NCBI RefSeq assembly: GCF_000949635.1
Contig: NZ_BAFN01000001.1
Coordinates: forward strand, 682,001 to 746,000
Direction of reading: 5' to 3'
From: Candidatus Brocadia sinica JPN1
GTDB taxonomy: Bacteria; Planctomycetota; Brocadiia; Brocadiales; Brocadiaceae
Length of the DNA stretch: 64,000 nucleotides
Part shown: positions 27,672-36,910 of the stretch, piece by piece
How positions within the stretch are numbered: the stretch's first letter is position 1
Layout of the letters: the number at the start of each line of letters is the position of its first letter
The notes under the pieces: generated by a model
Told to the model about the DNA's origin: nothing
The model's input: only the letters and a program-made list of their open reading frames with translations
The model's database searches: none
Program-made: the position numbers and the translations under genes

Positions 27672-28274
27672 CAGGCTCCGGAAATAATTGTTTTAGATAT
27701 CCAGAGTGTAATTTTTCCACTGAAGATTTGGGTTGGTCAAGTCCTTTGATTATGCATAAGTTGTACCTCACTAAATAGTCATGCTTTGATAAGTGAGTTG
27801 TACATATCTTTTGCCAAGCAGGTTTTTTGCTCTACAAACTATACTCCCCCCAAATTTCTCTTCTCTTGCCATAGACTTATCTTTCTCCTTAACCACACTT
27901 GGGTATTTACAGTCAGATCTTTAGTCTTGTTTTAATTTCAGGATGTTATGAGATAAACCCAATGAGTCACCAGGCACCGTTTATAAAGGTTTACCTGTGG
28001 CGTTAACGAAACTTTTATCCTTATTATGTTGTTATTGTTTATACTTATATCAAAAAATTCAAATGTTGATTCAAGAACTATATAAAAACTTTTTGCACGC
28101 AAAAATTTGTAAACGTGACTTAACCAACTTAATCGGGGAAAAGAACGTCGTCAATTCAATTTTAAACACTCTGCCTTTTTAGTTGCGACTTGTCATAGTA
28201 TAGTGTAAAATTTGGAGAATTGTAAAAAATTGCTATACAGTTGAAAATTTTATGCAATAAAGGAGTTTTCATTC
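27672..28274. other. Intergenic region, nothing recognised
   Basis: A+T-rich. A forward frame of 61 codons (27997-28182) has odd composition and no ribosome site. I see no RNA gene or repeat. Confidence 0.4.
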
Positions 28275-28727
28275 ATGCTTAAAAAGAAATTTATAAAAGA
28301 GAAATGCGTGACCTGTAAACAATGCATGATAGAGTGTGCAGTGAGGCACTCGGCATCAGGAAACCTATACGAAGCCTTTACAGAAACACCCAAGTCCCAA
28401 TACCGGTTACAGGTGTCTATCAGGAAAGACAAACCACATATGACGGTATGCCAGAATTGCGCAAAACCCAAGTGTATGGCGGCCTGTGAGTACGGGGCGA
28501 TCACAAAATATGAAGACGGGAATGTGATTATTGATACAAAAAAATGTGTCGGGTGCTGGGCATGTGTAACGGAGTGTCCTTTTGGCGCCATTACCAAGGA
28601 CACCGAACTTAATTTTGCCTTCAATTGCGATGACTGTAAGGGGTTTGATACTATGGCCTGTGTGGAGGCTTGCAAGACAGGCGCACTGATATATACCGAG
28701 AAACACGCCAGATACCAACCTGTCTAA
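28275..28727 (+). CDS. Polyferredoxin-type electron-transfer subunit (four 4Fe-4S clusters)
   Basis: 150 residues with AAAGGAG ten bases before the ATG. Sixteen cysteines fall in four groups: CVTCKQCMIEC, CQNCAKPKCMAAC, CVGCWACVTECPFGAI and CDDCKGFDTMACVEAC. This is the DMSO-reductase-type/CooF/HycB iron-sulfur subunit pattern, so it likely carries electrons between a catalytic subunit and a partner. No catalytic partner is adjacent, so it may serve a complex encoded elsewhere. No signal peptide: cytoplasmic side. It is closed by a bidirectional terminator shared with leuS. Confidence 0.85.
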   Translation: MLKKKFIKEKCVTCKQCMIECAVRHSASGNLYEAFTETPKSQYRLQVSIRKDKPHMTVCQNCAKPKCMAACEYGAITKYEDGNVIIDTKKCVGCWACVTECPFGAITKDTELNFAFNCDDCKGFDTMACVEACKTGALIYTEKHARYQPV

Positions 28728-28772
28728 ATAAGGATTATACAGTCCAAAGGTTATACTTTTTAAATAATAAGT

Positions 28773-28802
28773 ATAGGGGCGAACGGCCGTTCGCCCCTAT
28801 AT
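28773..28802. terminator. Bidirectional terminator between ferredoxin gene and leuS
   Basis: A perfect 30-base palindrome with arms TATAGGGGCGAACGG / CCGTTCGCCCCTATA, followed by T-rich sequence on the plus strand and preceded by A-rich sequence, lying between two convergent genes. Confidence 0.85.
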
Positions 28803-28822
28803 TTTTTATATATAAATCGCAG

Positions 28823-31324
28823 TTATTTTACCACGATATTTACCAATTTCTTGGGTACTACAATGGTATTAATAACCTTCTTACCATTCAAAAATCCGGC
28901 GACTCGTTCGTCGCTTAATACACGCCTTTTCAATTCATCCTCACTCACATCAATGGGAACCGATAGACGGCTTCTGACTTTGCTATTGATCTGAATTACG
29001 ATTTCTGCCACTTCCTCCTGAATAGCATTTTTATCATACTCAGGCCATCTCTGGTGAAAGATGCTTGGTTTATTTCCCATTATTTCCCACAGTTCCTCGC
29101 AGATATGCGGGGTAAAGGGCGCCATCAACAAGAGAATCGTTTCCATGGTGTAACGGAAGACATGAAAATTAAGCTCTTCCGCAGCATTGTTGGGTATGAC
29201 AACGTTAAAGGAATCCACAGTATTTAATAACTCCATGACAGAGGCAATGGCCGTATTGAAATGCCAGGAGGTTTCCATATCTTCAGTGACCTTCTTGATC
29301 GTCTGGTTCGTCTGACGGTAGAGGGTCTTTGCTTCAGGTGAAAGACTGTTTATATCAATATCCGCACGTTGCACTTTAGCATATACATCTTCATAGTCAG
29401 CAATCTTCTGCCACAGACGATTCAAGAATCGATGTGCGCCAATCACCCCGCGGTCGTTCCACTCGGCATCTTTCTGGGGCGGACCGATAAAAAGGATATA
29501 AAGGCGCTGGGTGTCTGCTCCATATTTATCAATGAGGATATCCGGGCTTACCACATTGCCCCGTGACTTGGACATCTTAGCCCCTTCTTTAATAATCATA
29601 CCCTGGGTAAAGAGATGCCGGAAGGGTTCTTTAAAACCGAGAGAGCCAAGATCGTAAAGCACCTTGGTAATAAAACGTGAGTATAGGAGGTGCAGGATGG
29701 CATGTTCCACCCCTCCGATATACTGATCTACCGGCAGCCATTTGTTGACTTTCTTTGTAACAAAAGGGTGGTTGTCATCCTTCGGCGAGAGATATCTGAG
29801 AAAATACCAGCTCGAATCCACGAATGTATCCATCGTATCGATCTCCCGCCGCGCCCTTCCGGAACACTTCGGACAGATCGTATTGAGGAAGGAATCTACC
29901 TCCGCCAGTGGACTCATACCATGCGGTTTAAATTCAACCGCTTCGGGCAGTATTACGGGGAGTTGTGATTCAGGCACCGGCAGCGTGCCACATTTTTCGC
30001 AATAGATGATGGGGATAGGCGCACCCCAATAACGCTGACGGGAAATGAGCCAATCCCTCAACCGATAGGTTACAGTCTTGGTACCAAGGACTTTGGATTC
30101 GAGATATATGGCAATTTTTTTTATTGCCTCTGTGTTCGGCATTCCATCGAAATTTCCTGAATTGACTTGTATGCCATTATCGACGTATGCATCCATCATG
30201 GTGTCGGCGTGCAGTTCATTGTCTCCGGGCTGAATAACAATTTTGATGGGAAGCTTATATTTCTTTGCAAAGAGGAAGTCCCGCTGGTCATGGGCAGGAA
30301 CACCCATAACGGCCCCCGTACCATATTCCATAAGGACGTAGTTTGCTACCCAGATGGGAACTTTATCATTATTGACAGGATTAACGACATACTTGCCGGT
30401 AAATATACCCTCCTTCTCTGTCCCCTCGGCAGTTCGTTCCACCATCCCCTGGTTGCGTGCCCTTTCCACAAAGTCCGTCACGGCTTTTTCCTGAGGGGTA
30501 CCGGAAATCAATTTCCCAATGACAGGATGTTCTGGCGCTAAAGAAACAAAGGTCACACCGTAAAGTGTATCAGGGCGTGTAGTAAAGCAGGATAAAGCCT
30601 TGCCGGAATCTTCTAACATAAAATCGACCCTAACTCCCTCACTGCGACCGATCCAGTTTGCCTGCATGGTCTTAACTCGTTCAGGCCATCCTTCTAACAA
30701 AGAAATATCATCTAAGAGTTTTTGGGCATACTGACTGATCCGGAAGAACCACTGTTCAAGGTCTCGCTGCCGTACCGGGGTATCGCATCGTTCACAACAA
30801 CCGTCCACAACCTGTTCATTTGCCAGCACCGTAGCGCAGGAAGGGCACCAATTAACGGCGGCCTTCTTTTTATAAGCAAGGTTATTTTCGTAGAGTTTCA
30901 GGAATATCCATTGCGTCCACTTATAATAATCGGGATTACAGGAAGTAATCTCCCTGTCCCAGTCATACCCAACCCCCCACCGGTGAAGCTGCCGTTTCAT
31001 GGCCTTAATATTGTTTCTCGTCCAGACAGCTGGATGGACACCCCCCTTGATGGCTGCATTCTCAGCAGGTAGCCCAAAGGCATCCCAGCCTATAGTCGAA
31101 AGCACGTTGTAACCCTTCATAATCTTGTAACGCGCAACGACGTCGCCAATGATATAGTTTCTGCCGTGACCTACATGCAGGGTACCGGATGGATACGGGA
31201 ACATGACCAGGCAGTAGAATTTTTCTTTACTACTGCCCTCATCGGTACGGAATAACCCGCAACCTTCCCAAAATCCCTGCCATTTCTTTTCGATATCAGT
31301 AAAATTGTATTCTCTTTTTGCCAT
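28823..31324 (-). CDS. leuS: Leucyl-tRNA synthetase
   Basis: 833 residues, normal bacterial length. Class I motifs: HIGH-type PYPSGTLHVGHGRN near residue 45 and KMSKS in GAKMSKSRGNVVSP near residue 586. The CP1 editing domain lies between (TTRPDTLYGVTFVSLAPEHP; conserved GTGAVMGVPAHDQRD), and a zinc-ribbon-like CPSCATVLANEQVVDGCCER. The tRNA-binding C-terminus ends KVINTIVVPKKLVNIVVK. Charges tRNA-Leu. The ATG at 31324 begins MAKREYNFTDIEKKWQ, the normal family start. Confidence 0.97.
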   Translation of the reverse strand: MAKREYNFTDIEKKWQGFWEGCGLFRTDEGSSKEKFYCLVMFPYPSGTLHVGHGRNYIIGDVVARYKIMKGYNVLSTIGWDAFGLPAENAAIKGGVHPAVWTRNNIKAMKRQLHRWGVGYDWDREITSCNPDYYKWTQWIFLKLYENNLAYKKKAAVNWCPSCATVLANEQVVDGCCERCDTPVRQRDLEQWFFRISQYAQKLLDDISLLEGWPERVKTMQANWIGRSEGVRVDFMLEDSGKALSCFTTRPDTLYGVTFVSLAPEHPVIGKLISGTPQEKAVTDFVERARNQGMVERTAEGTEKEGIFTGKYVVNPVNNDKVPIWVANYVLMEYGTGAVMGVPAHDQRDFLFAKKYKLPIKIVIQPGDNELHADTMMDAYVDNGIQVNSGNFDGMPNTEAIKKIAIYLESKVLGTKTVTYRLRDWLISRQRYWGAPIPIIYCEKCGTLPVPESQLPVILPEAVEFKPHGMSPLAEVDSFLNTICPKCSGRARREIDTMDTFVDSSWYFLRYLSPKDDNHPFVTKKVNKWLPVDQYIGGVEHAILHLLYSRFITKVLYDLGSLGFKEPFRHLFTQGMIIKEGAKMSKSRGNVVSPDILIDKYGADTQRLYILFIGPPQKDAEWNDRGVIGAHRFLNRLWQKIADYEDVYAKVQRADIDINSLSPEAKTLYRQTNQTIKKVTEDMETSWHFNTAIASVMELLNTVDSFNVVIPNNAAEELNFHVFRYTMETILLLMAPFTPHICEELWEIMGNKPSIFHQRWPEYDKNAIQEEVAEIVIQINSKVRSRLSVPIDVSEDELKRRVLSDERVAGFLNGKKVINTIVVPKKLVNIVVK

Positions 31325-31555
31325 TCAAATTCCTTTAATTACCTGGTTACCCTACAAATTCTTCCGAATGTCCTCAGAAGAATTTGAATTCTATCAAAAT
31401 TCCATTTTGAATCAATCTAAATTCAAACCGAAAAGCCTTGACAATAATTATGGATCATGTTATTTTTAACACGTAGAAATCTCAAATGACCGCAGAAAAA
31501 CAGAGAAAAAATTTTCTGTGTTCTCTGTGCCCTCTGTGGTTAAGAACATTCAGGT

Positions 31556-31632
<77 letters not shown>

Positions 31633-31646
31633 TAAATACAAGGGTT

Positions 31647-32603
31647 TCAGGCATTTGCCATAATTTGGTTTTCTTTGATTATGACCGAATTATGACATAT
31701 TTCTAATGCTTGGATTCCCACCCTTAAACTTTCTGGACAATGATGAGCGTACCTTTGCGTCATTCGAATATCCTTGTGACCCAACAGCTTTGAGATCGTA
31801 TAAATATCAACGCCATTTTGTGCCAACCGCGTAGCAAAGGTATGTCTTAAATCGTGGAAGTGGAAATCCTCAATACCAGCCTTTTTCAATGCCTTCTTGA
31901 ATGCCCTTCTGAGATTATCGCCGTCAATCCTGGTACCAACAGTGCTTGTGAAAACTAGGTCATTTTTGATATTCCGTATCTTTGACCTTTCTGTTAGAAT
32001 ATCAGCAGCTTTTTGAGTGAGTGGAGTCGTTCTTGGTTTTCCGTTCTTAGACTCCTGGATGACGATTGTTTTTCTGAACAGATTTACCCTATTCCATTGA
32101 AGGGAAAGCAATTCACCCATTCGCAACCCCGTGTTCAGGTCAAAAACAATTATATCCTTAAGCCATGATGGGGAATTGTCCAGGAGTCTTTTTTCTTCAT
32201 CCTCAGTTAGCCAACGGTCTCTCTCATTATCTTCCTTTTCTTTTGGTACCTTTGACATGGGGTTATTTTCTACCCATTCCCATTCTTTCATAGCCAGATT
32301 AAAGGCCTTTGACATCATGGCAAGTTCCCTGTTAATGGATGCTGGCTTCGCACCTTGATTTTTCCTCAACACCTTATACTCATAAAGCATTTTGGGAGTT
32401 ATTGCCGATAGCTTTGAATCGCCAAAATATGGTAAAAGATGCTTCAAAGATGCTGAATAGCTAGTTTGTGTCTTGGTTGATACTGTTGGGGCATGTTCCA
32501 GCATAAACTTATCCATCATATCTTTGAGAGTTTTGCTTTCACCAAGAGACTCATCTGCCTGGTTAGGAGACTTCCCTCCCGTGCATTGTAACATGCACGG
32601 CAT
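31647..32603 (-). CDS. Tyrosine recombinase / phage-type integrase, N-terminus probably lost
   Basis: 318 residues by the open frame. SAM-like core-binding domain at about 30-110 (TLKDMMDKFMLEHAPTVSTK), catalytic domain 135-300 with the tetrad: Arg in NTGLRMGELLSL, HDLRHTFATRL (His-x-x-Arg), LLGHKDIRMTQRYAH (His and Tyr). The residues before ~25 (MPCMLQCTGGKSPNQ) do not look like integrase and arise from DNA at a palindrome (32579-32600), so the arm-binding N-terminal domain seems to have been removed. It ends 16 bases from tRNA-Ala, the arrangement of integrative elements. Activity uncertain. Confidence 0.8.
   Translation of the reverse strand: MPCMLQCTGGKSPNQADESLGESKTLKDMMDKFMLEHAPTVSTKTQTSYSASLKHLLPYFGDSKLSAITPKMLYEYKVLRKNQGAKPASINRELAMMSKAFNLAMKEWEWVENNPMSKVPKEKEDNERDRWLTEDEEKRLLDNSPSWLKDIIVFDLNTGLRMGELLSLQWNRVNLFRKTIVIQESKNGKPRTTPLTQKAADILTERSKIRNIKNDLVFTSTVGTRIDGDNLRRAFKKALKKAGIEDFHFHDLRHTFATRLAQNGVDIYTISKLLGHKDIRMTQRYAHHCPESLRVGIQALEICHNSVIIKENQIMANA
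32579..32600. repeat. Perfect 8-bp palindrome at the integrase 5' junction
   Basis: CCGTGCAT - TGTAAC - ATGCACGG. It sits where integrase homology stops and a GC-richer segment of foreign character begins, so it may mark a rearrangement end. Confidence 0.5.
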
Positions 32604-32664
32604 ACACGTGATGCCATCAGCCGCCGCGAATCAGCGGTCTGGTGCAAACGAGTATTGGGCATTT

Positions 32665-32963
32665 CTATGGGTTGTTGTCAGGAACGAGGCGGTAGACCTT
32701 GGCCTCCCAGGCAAAAATGGCTTCGCTTTCAGGTCTACCGTTGCTAATGGGACGGTTTTACGTTACTTTGAACCAATGATGTTCAGCGGGAGCAGGCGGC
32801 CAGTTTGGCACGAAGTACTCTGTATTGGTCCCGGTGCAAAGGGTGTCGTGAACTCTGAGAAATTGGCCACCACAACAACAGGGTTTGAGTCGCTGCCGCG
32901 CTTCCAGACTACGACACGCTTGCCTTCACTGAAATCAAAATGAATGAAATCGGTGTCATTAAC
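32665..32963 (-). pseudogene. C-terminal fragment of an alpha-amylase-family glycoside hydrolase
   Basis: On the minus strand, from 32963: VNDTDFIHFDFSEGKRVVVW, then KRGSDSNPVVVVANFSEF, then a one-base frameshift near 32830, then TEYFVPNWPPAPAEHHWFKV, an in-frame TAA, and PESEAIFAWEAKVYRLVPDN. The VVVVANFS and AWEAKVY phrases are typical of the beta-sandwich C-domain of GH13 enzymes. One frameshift, one stop and loss of the catalytic domain show decay. More GC-rich than its neighbours. Confidence 0.6.
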
Positions 32964-33325
32964 CTATATGGCTATCGCCACTACGAAAATCCAGACGGCA
33001 AATTTCCGTATATTATAGAACATATACCATAGTATGAAGAATCAACGCCATAGATTTATAACCTTGAGCAAGATTGTTAGTAACGTCTCTAATATATATT
33101 TGTTGCAAAGAGAGAATTTCGTGGCTATCTGAAAAGAGATCACTTGGTCCTCCTAAAATATCGCATATAAAAAAGTTAGCACAATTATCTGATTAATGAA
33201 GTTGTTTAATCATAATGCCTATTAATGTATATTCCAAAATAATTAAGATGAAGGAGGAATAAAACTTGCTTTTTCCTTTTGAAGATTACTTAATTTAAAA
33301 ATGAAAAATGTTAAAGGGAAAATTT

Positions 33326-33718
33326 ATGGGAATAGAATTTGAAAAACCTGTCGTTCTGGTTGTAGATGATGAACGAGATATTTGTGAAATGTTTATTAAG
33401 ATACTTTATGAGGATGGTTATTTAACCGACATGGCAAAAAGTGGAAAAGAGGCAATAAAAAAAGTGCTGGATGAGAGATTGGACTTCGTATTACTGGATA
33501 TTATGATGCCTGAAATGAGTGGTATTGAGACACTTCGGCGGATCAAAGCAATCCGACCCGAACTTCCTGTTGTAATGATCACAGCCTTTGCTACCTTGAA
33601 GACAGCACAAGAAGCTATGAAGCTTGAAGCTTATGACTACATAACCAAGCCGTTTAACCTCGAATGTGTCAAGGAGGTTATAAAACAGGGATTAGAGGAA
33701 CAATACACCAACGCGTAA
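33326..33718 (+). CDS. Stand-alone response regulator receiver domain
   Basis: 130 residues from ATG at 33326 (AAAGGGA six bases before); an ATG at 33308 in frame lacks a site. CheY-like fold: acidic pair VVDDERD, phospho-acceptor Asp in FVLLDIMMPEMSG (about residue 54), Thr/Ser in VVMITAFAT and Lys in YITKPFNLE. No output domain. It acts as a relay or allosteric partner. It is the first gene of a tight operon (3-base gap to the next gene) leading into the gas vesicle locus, so it may take phosphate from one of the kinases at 41 or 52 kb. Confidence 0.88.
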   Translation: MGIEFEKPVVLVVDDERDICEMFIKILYEDGYLTDMAKSGKEAIKKVLDERLDFVLLDIMMPEMSGIETLRRIKAIRPELPVVMITAFATLKTAQEAMKLEAYDYITKPFNLECVKEVIKQGLEEQYTNA

Positions 33719-33721
33719 ACA

Positions 33722-34330
33722 ATGGGACGCCGACTTATCTATGTGCCGATTATTCATACCGAAGTTGATATGGGATCTTTAGCTGAGTCCTTTAAAAAAG
33801 AATATATGAAAAAGTACGGCACTCACAAATGGGAGCAGCACCTGAAAAAAATAAACGATCTCTGGATGGGCATTGAAGAACGTTTAAATCAAAAAAATCT
33901 TTGCTACAATCATGTCAGGGTCTATCAGGATGGTTTGCCCGTCTGTGGAAAGGAATTACAAATTGTACGGGATATAGCAAATAGCGGGGGAAGAAATCAT
34001 CAATTGTTGCTCAAACTTATCCGGAAGGGGGCAACCTTGATGGGAACAGAAGATCCGGCATTGTTAATAAAAGAATATCAACTAATCAAAGATGCAACCC
34101 TGCAAACAAGTACAGGAAAAGATAACACTGGGCATAAGAACTACATTGCAGAACGAGATGCGTTTATTGCAAACAGAATTGATAAGACCTTGATGGATGG
34201 AGAAACAGGAATTCTTTTTCTGGGCATGCTTCACAAGGTAGATGAAAAACTACCTTCCAATATTGTTATAGATTACTTAATTTACCACTTGCCATTTAAA
34301 GAAGCACTGAGAGAGAAAAAAAAACCGTAA
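33722..34330 (+). CDS. Uncharacterised 202-residue protein between two response regulators
   Basis: 202 residues, no signal peptide or membrane helix. Conserved-looking phrases: MGRRLIYVPIIHTEVDMGSL at the start, YNHVRVYQDGLPVCGKE, NHQLLLKLIRKGATLMGTED and LFLGMLHKVDEKLPSNIVID. The dense charged motifs suggest an enzyme or ligand-binding protein, and I recall similar hypothetical proteins in other bacteria but no function. Spacing is 3 bases after the receiver gene and 3 bases before the sigma54 activator gene, so it is surely co-expressed with them. A role in modulating the phosphorelay is inference. Confidence 0.8.
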   Translation: MGRRLIYVPIIHTEVDMGSLAESFKKEYMKKYGTHKWEQHLKKINDLWMGIEERLNQKNLCYNHVRVYQDGLPVCGKELQIVRDIANSGGRNHQLLLKLIRKGATLMGTEDPALLIKEYQLIKDATLQTSTGKDNTGHKNYIAERDAFIANRIDKTLMDGETGILFLGMLHKVDEKLPSNIVIDYLIYHLPFKEALREKKKP

Positions 34331-34333
34331 ACT

Positions 34334-35872
34334 ATGGCAACCGATTCCAACATAAGCGTCCTCATCATAGACGACGAAGTAGATATATGCGATATACTAT
34401 CGCATGTTCTCAACAAGGAAGGTTATACAATCTACACGGCACACGATGGAAATACCGGGATTGAGATTTTCAATCAGGAATTACCCCATGTAGTCATTCT
34501 GGACCTTCGTATGCCAGGTATGATGGATGGAATGGAAGTGCTGAAGCAAATCAAACATTCCGGTTGTGAAACCCCTGTAATTATCATCACTGCCTATGGT
34601 GAAATACAGTCAGCTGTCGAAGCCATCAAGCACGGTGCATACAATTATTTTAACAAGCCCTTTGATAATGAAGAGGTTGTGCTCACAGTAAAGCGGGCAC
34701 TTGAAGAAAGTGCAATGCGACAGGAAATTCGCATGCTCAAAACACAAATGAGTTTTGTCATGCCCCTGTTCGAACAGATGGGTAATAGTGCTGAAATTGC
34801 TAAGGTAAACGAGCTGGTAGAGTGTGTTGCCCCAACGAATTTTACCGTTGTCATTTACGGTGAGACAGGCTCAGGTAAAGAACTGATAGCGCAGAACATT
34901 CATAAACGAAGTCCCAGGTGTGGAAAGCCGTTTGTAGTGGTGGATTGCGGATCAATTCCGGAAACCTTGATTGAGAGTGAGCTTTTTGGTTTTGAAAAGG
35001 GTACTTTTACCGGTGCAGATCAAAGAAAGGTTGGACAATTTGAAATAGCGTCAGGCGGCACAATATTTCTGGACGAAATTGGGAATCTGCCCAGGTCTAT
35101 GCAGGGCAAATTGCTGCGAGTGCTTCAAGAACGGCGAATTCGACGATTAGGAAGTAACAAAGAAATTGATGTGGATGTACGTGTTGTTGTGGCGGGAAAC
35201 GAGCGTCTGGAATACCTTGTAGAATCCAGGAATTTTAGAATGGATCTGTATCAGCGCCTAAATGAATTTTGCATAGAAATACCTCCGTTACGGCAACGGA
35301 AGGACGATATCGTATTCCTTTGTAAGAGGTTCCTGGATATCACCAATAAAGAACTCAATAAAAATATTCGTGGGATTACTAAGGATGCACTGGAGATGTT
35401 ACTTACATACAACTGGCCAGGCAATGTGAGAGAGTTAAAGAATGTTGTCCGGCGTGCAGTCCTATTGGCAAATGACGTAATAGAGCCTAAATACCTGATG
35501 ATTAAGATTCAGGAACAAAAGCAAGAGCCGATGCCGGCAACAGAGCAAATAGTAGGTATGGAAAATCAGGATACAAGCCATACCTTTTCGCTGGATTTGA
35601 ATATCAATGACGATAATAATCTTTCTCTCCGTGATATGGTTGCTAAGTGCGTAGAGGATGCTGAAAAAAAATTGATTACAGAGGTATTGAAACAGACTGG
35701 CGGAAACAAGAGCCGGGCAGCCAGAATACTCAAGATCGATTACAAGACTATGCATTATAAGGTCAAGAATTACGGAATTAAAATACAGACTACAACCGAA
35801 GTTACTGACAAGGTACTGACAGAAAATACAAAAAACGAAACTTTGAGTCAGGATGTTTTTTCAAGATACTAA
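34334..35872 (+). CDS. Sigma54-dependent response regulator, NtrC family
   Basis: 512 residues. Receiver domain 1-125 (LIIDDEVDICDIL; phospho-Asp in VVILDLRMPGMMDG). Central AAA+ domain about 150-390: Walker A GETGSGKELIA, sigma54-contact loop written GTFTGA (usual GAFTGA), Walker B GGTIFLDEIGNL, and sensor II in NWPGNVRELKNVV. C-terminal Fis-type HTH about 450-490 (GGNKSRAARILKIDYKTMHY). It activates sigma54 promoters once phosphorylated. Third gene of the operon 33326-35872. A close paralogue lies at 57380, on the far side of the gas vesicle genes. Confidence 0.93.
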   Translation: MATDSNISVLIIDDEVDICDILSHVLNKEGYTIYTAHDGNTGIEIFNQELPHVVILDLRMPGMMDGMEVLKQIKHSGCETPVIIITAYGEIQSAVEAIKHGAYNYFNKPFDNEEVVLTVKRALEESAMRQEIRMLKTQMSFVMPLFEQMGNSAEIAKVNELVECVAPTNFTVVIYGETGSGKELIAQNIHKRSPRCGKPFVVVDCGSIPETLIESELFGFEKGTFTGADQRKVGQFEIASGGTIFLDEIGNLPRSMQGKLLRVLQERRIRRLGSNKEIDVDVRVVVAGNERLEYLVESRNFRMDLYQRLNEFCIEIPPLRQRKDDIVFLCKRFLDITNKELNKNIRGITKDALEMLLTYNWPGNVRELKNVVRRAVLLANDVIEPKYLMIKIQEQKQEPMPATEQIVGMENQDTSHTFSLDLNINDDNNLSLRDMVAKCVEDAEKKLITEVLKQTGGNKSRAARILKIDYKTMHYKVKNYGIKIQTTTEVTDKVLTENTKNETLSQDVFSRY

Positions 35873-35902
35873 ATTGTTATTTTTTATGAAAGGGAGGACA
35901 TT

Positions 35903-36424
35903 ATGACGACCAGAAAGACAGGAAAGAAGGAAACAGAGGGCGAATTTGATATAGGTCTGGGGGGTATCTTCAGGGGATTAGGGGATTTCGTTGACAAACT
36001 ATCCGATCTTGCAGAAAAGGAAAAAGAGATTCAGAAAACAGGGGAAATCAAAAGTCTGAACAAAATGATAAGCGGTGTGTATGGCTTTTCTGTAAAGATT
36101 GGAGGTCTTGGTGGAGATAAGGTAAAAGTAGAGCCTTTTGGCAATATACATAAGGATAAAAAGGGAAAAGCTGTTGTCGATGAAGTGAGAGAACCCATGG
36201 TAGACATCTTTGAAGAATCAGATCATACGTTGATTGTTGCAGAGATGCCCGGAGTGGATGCAAAAGACATCAGCGTAGATTTAAATGACGATATATTGCA
36301 GATTTCAGCAGAAACACATGGGAAAAAATATCGAAAAGAAATCCTCCTGAAAGAGAGTTTTACAAAAGACAGGATGGTACATACGTATAAAAATGGAGTC
36401 CTTGAAATAAAGTTAATGAAATAA
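35903..36424 (+). CDS. gvpH: Hsp20-family protein, GvpH-like
   Basis: 173 residues with AAAGGGAGGACATT upstream of ATG 35903. The N-terminal half is a gas-vesicle-type extension (IFRGLGDFVDKLSDLAEKE); the C-terminal half (about 95-173) is an alpha-crystallin domain (MVDIFEESDHTLIVAEMPGV, then GVLEIKL). GvpH in haloarchaea and bacteria has this composition and is thought to keep vesicle proteins soluble. It is the first structural-accessory gene of the locus, 30 bases after the sigma54 activator gene. Naming rests on domain plus context. Confidence 0.8.
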   Translation: MTTRKTGKKETEGEFDIGLGGIFRGLGDFVDKLSDLAEKEKEIQKTGEIKSLNKMISGVYGFSVKIGGLGGDKVKVEPFGNIHKDKKGKAVVDEVREPMVDIFEESDHTLIVAEMPGVDAKDISVDLNDDILQISAETHGKKYRKEILLKESFTKDRMVHTYKNGVLEIKLMK

Positions 36425-36433
36425 TACCTCAAG

Positions 36434-36573
36434 GCTGGTTCAATCTTGCAGATTGAACGGGAGCATTCCCGATTGAACCATATATTTGAACGGTACTCTA
36501 ATGAGCTTAAACTCGTGCTATGAGACGGAATTAAACCAAATGTTTCGGTTCAATCGTGAATGATTGAACCAGC
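36434..36573. repeat. MITE-like element, family A copy 2
   Basis: 140 bases bounded by perfect 12-bp terminal inverted repeats GCTGGTTCAATC / GATTGAACCAGC. Related to 5707-5827 (shared internal phrases ATATTTGAACG, TTAAACTCGT, TTTCGGTTCAATCG). Non-coding; sits directly after the GvpH-like gene. Confidence 0.8.
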
Positions 36574-36617
36574 AAAGTCACCGAAGGCGTTAAATTTAAT
36601 GTTTAGGAATTTTAATT

Positions 36618-36770
36618 TTGTAGGGGCAATTCATGAATTGCCCTTACAGGCAAGCCATTGTAGGGTGCGTCCTACGCACCATCCATACGCTGGATTATTT
36701 TGGTGCGTAGGACGCACCCTACACAAGCTGTTCGCGTTGGGACAGGCATCCTTGCCTGTCATCATTGCAA
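36618..36770. repeat. Cluster of three hairpin repeats, including family D copy 1
   Basis: GTAGGGGCAATTCATGAATTGCCCTTAC-type hairpin (36620-36647), then a long hairpin 36660-36722 with 22-base arms beginning GTAGGGTGCGTCCTACGCAC, then GACAGGCA / TGCCTGTC. The central hairpin recurs at 52412-52490. No gene. Confidence 0.75.
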
Positions 36771-36910
36771 AGAGAACTCTTACGATGTCAAAATTCCTCA
36801 TATTCATTCGGAATGACAAGAAAGTCGTTGGGTTTTTGTCTTTTTAAAACTCAATCTAATTTATTATCTTTGTGTTTTTGTGCCTTCGTGGCGAAAAATA
36901 GGTAGAGACA

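Noticed and set aside
27997-28182. 61-codon forward frame
   Set aside because: A+T-rich, no ribosome site, no homology recognised.
32473-32943. 156-codon forward frame
   Set aside because: Antisense to the integrase start and the glycoside hydrolase remnant, whose minus-strand reading makes biological sense.
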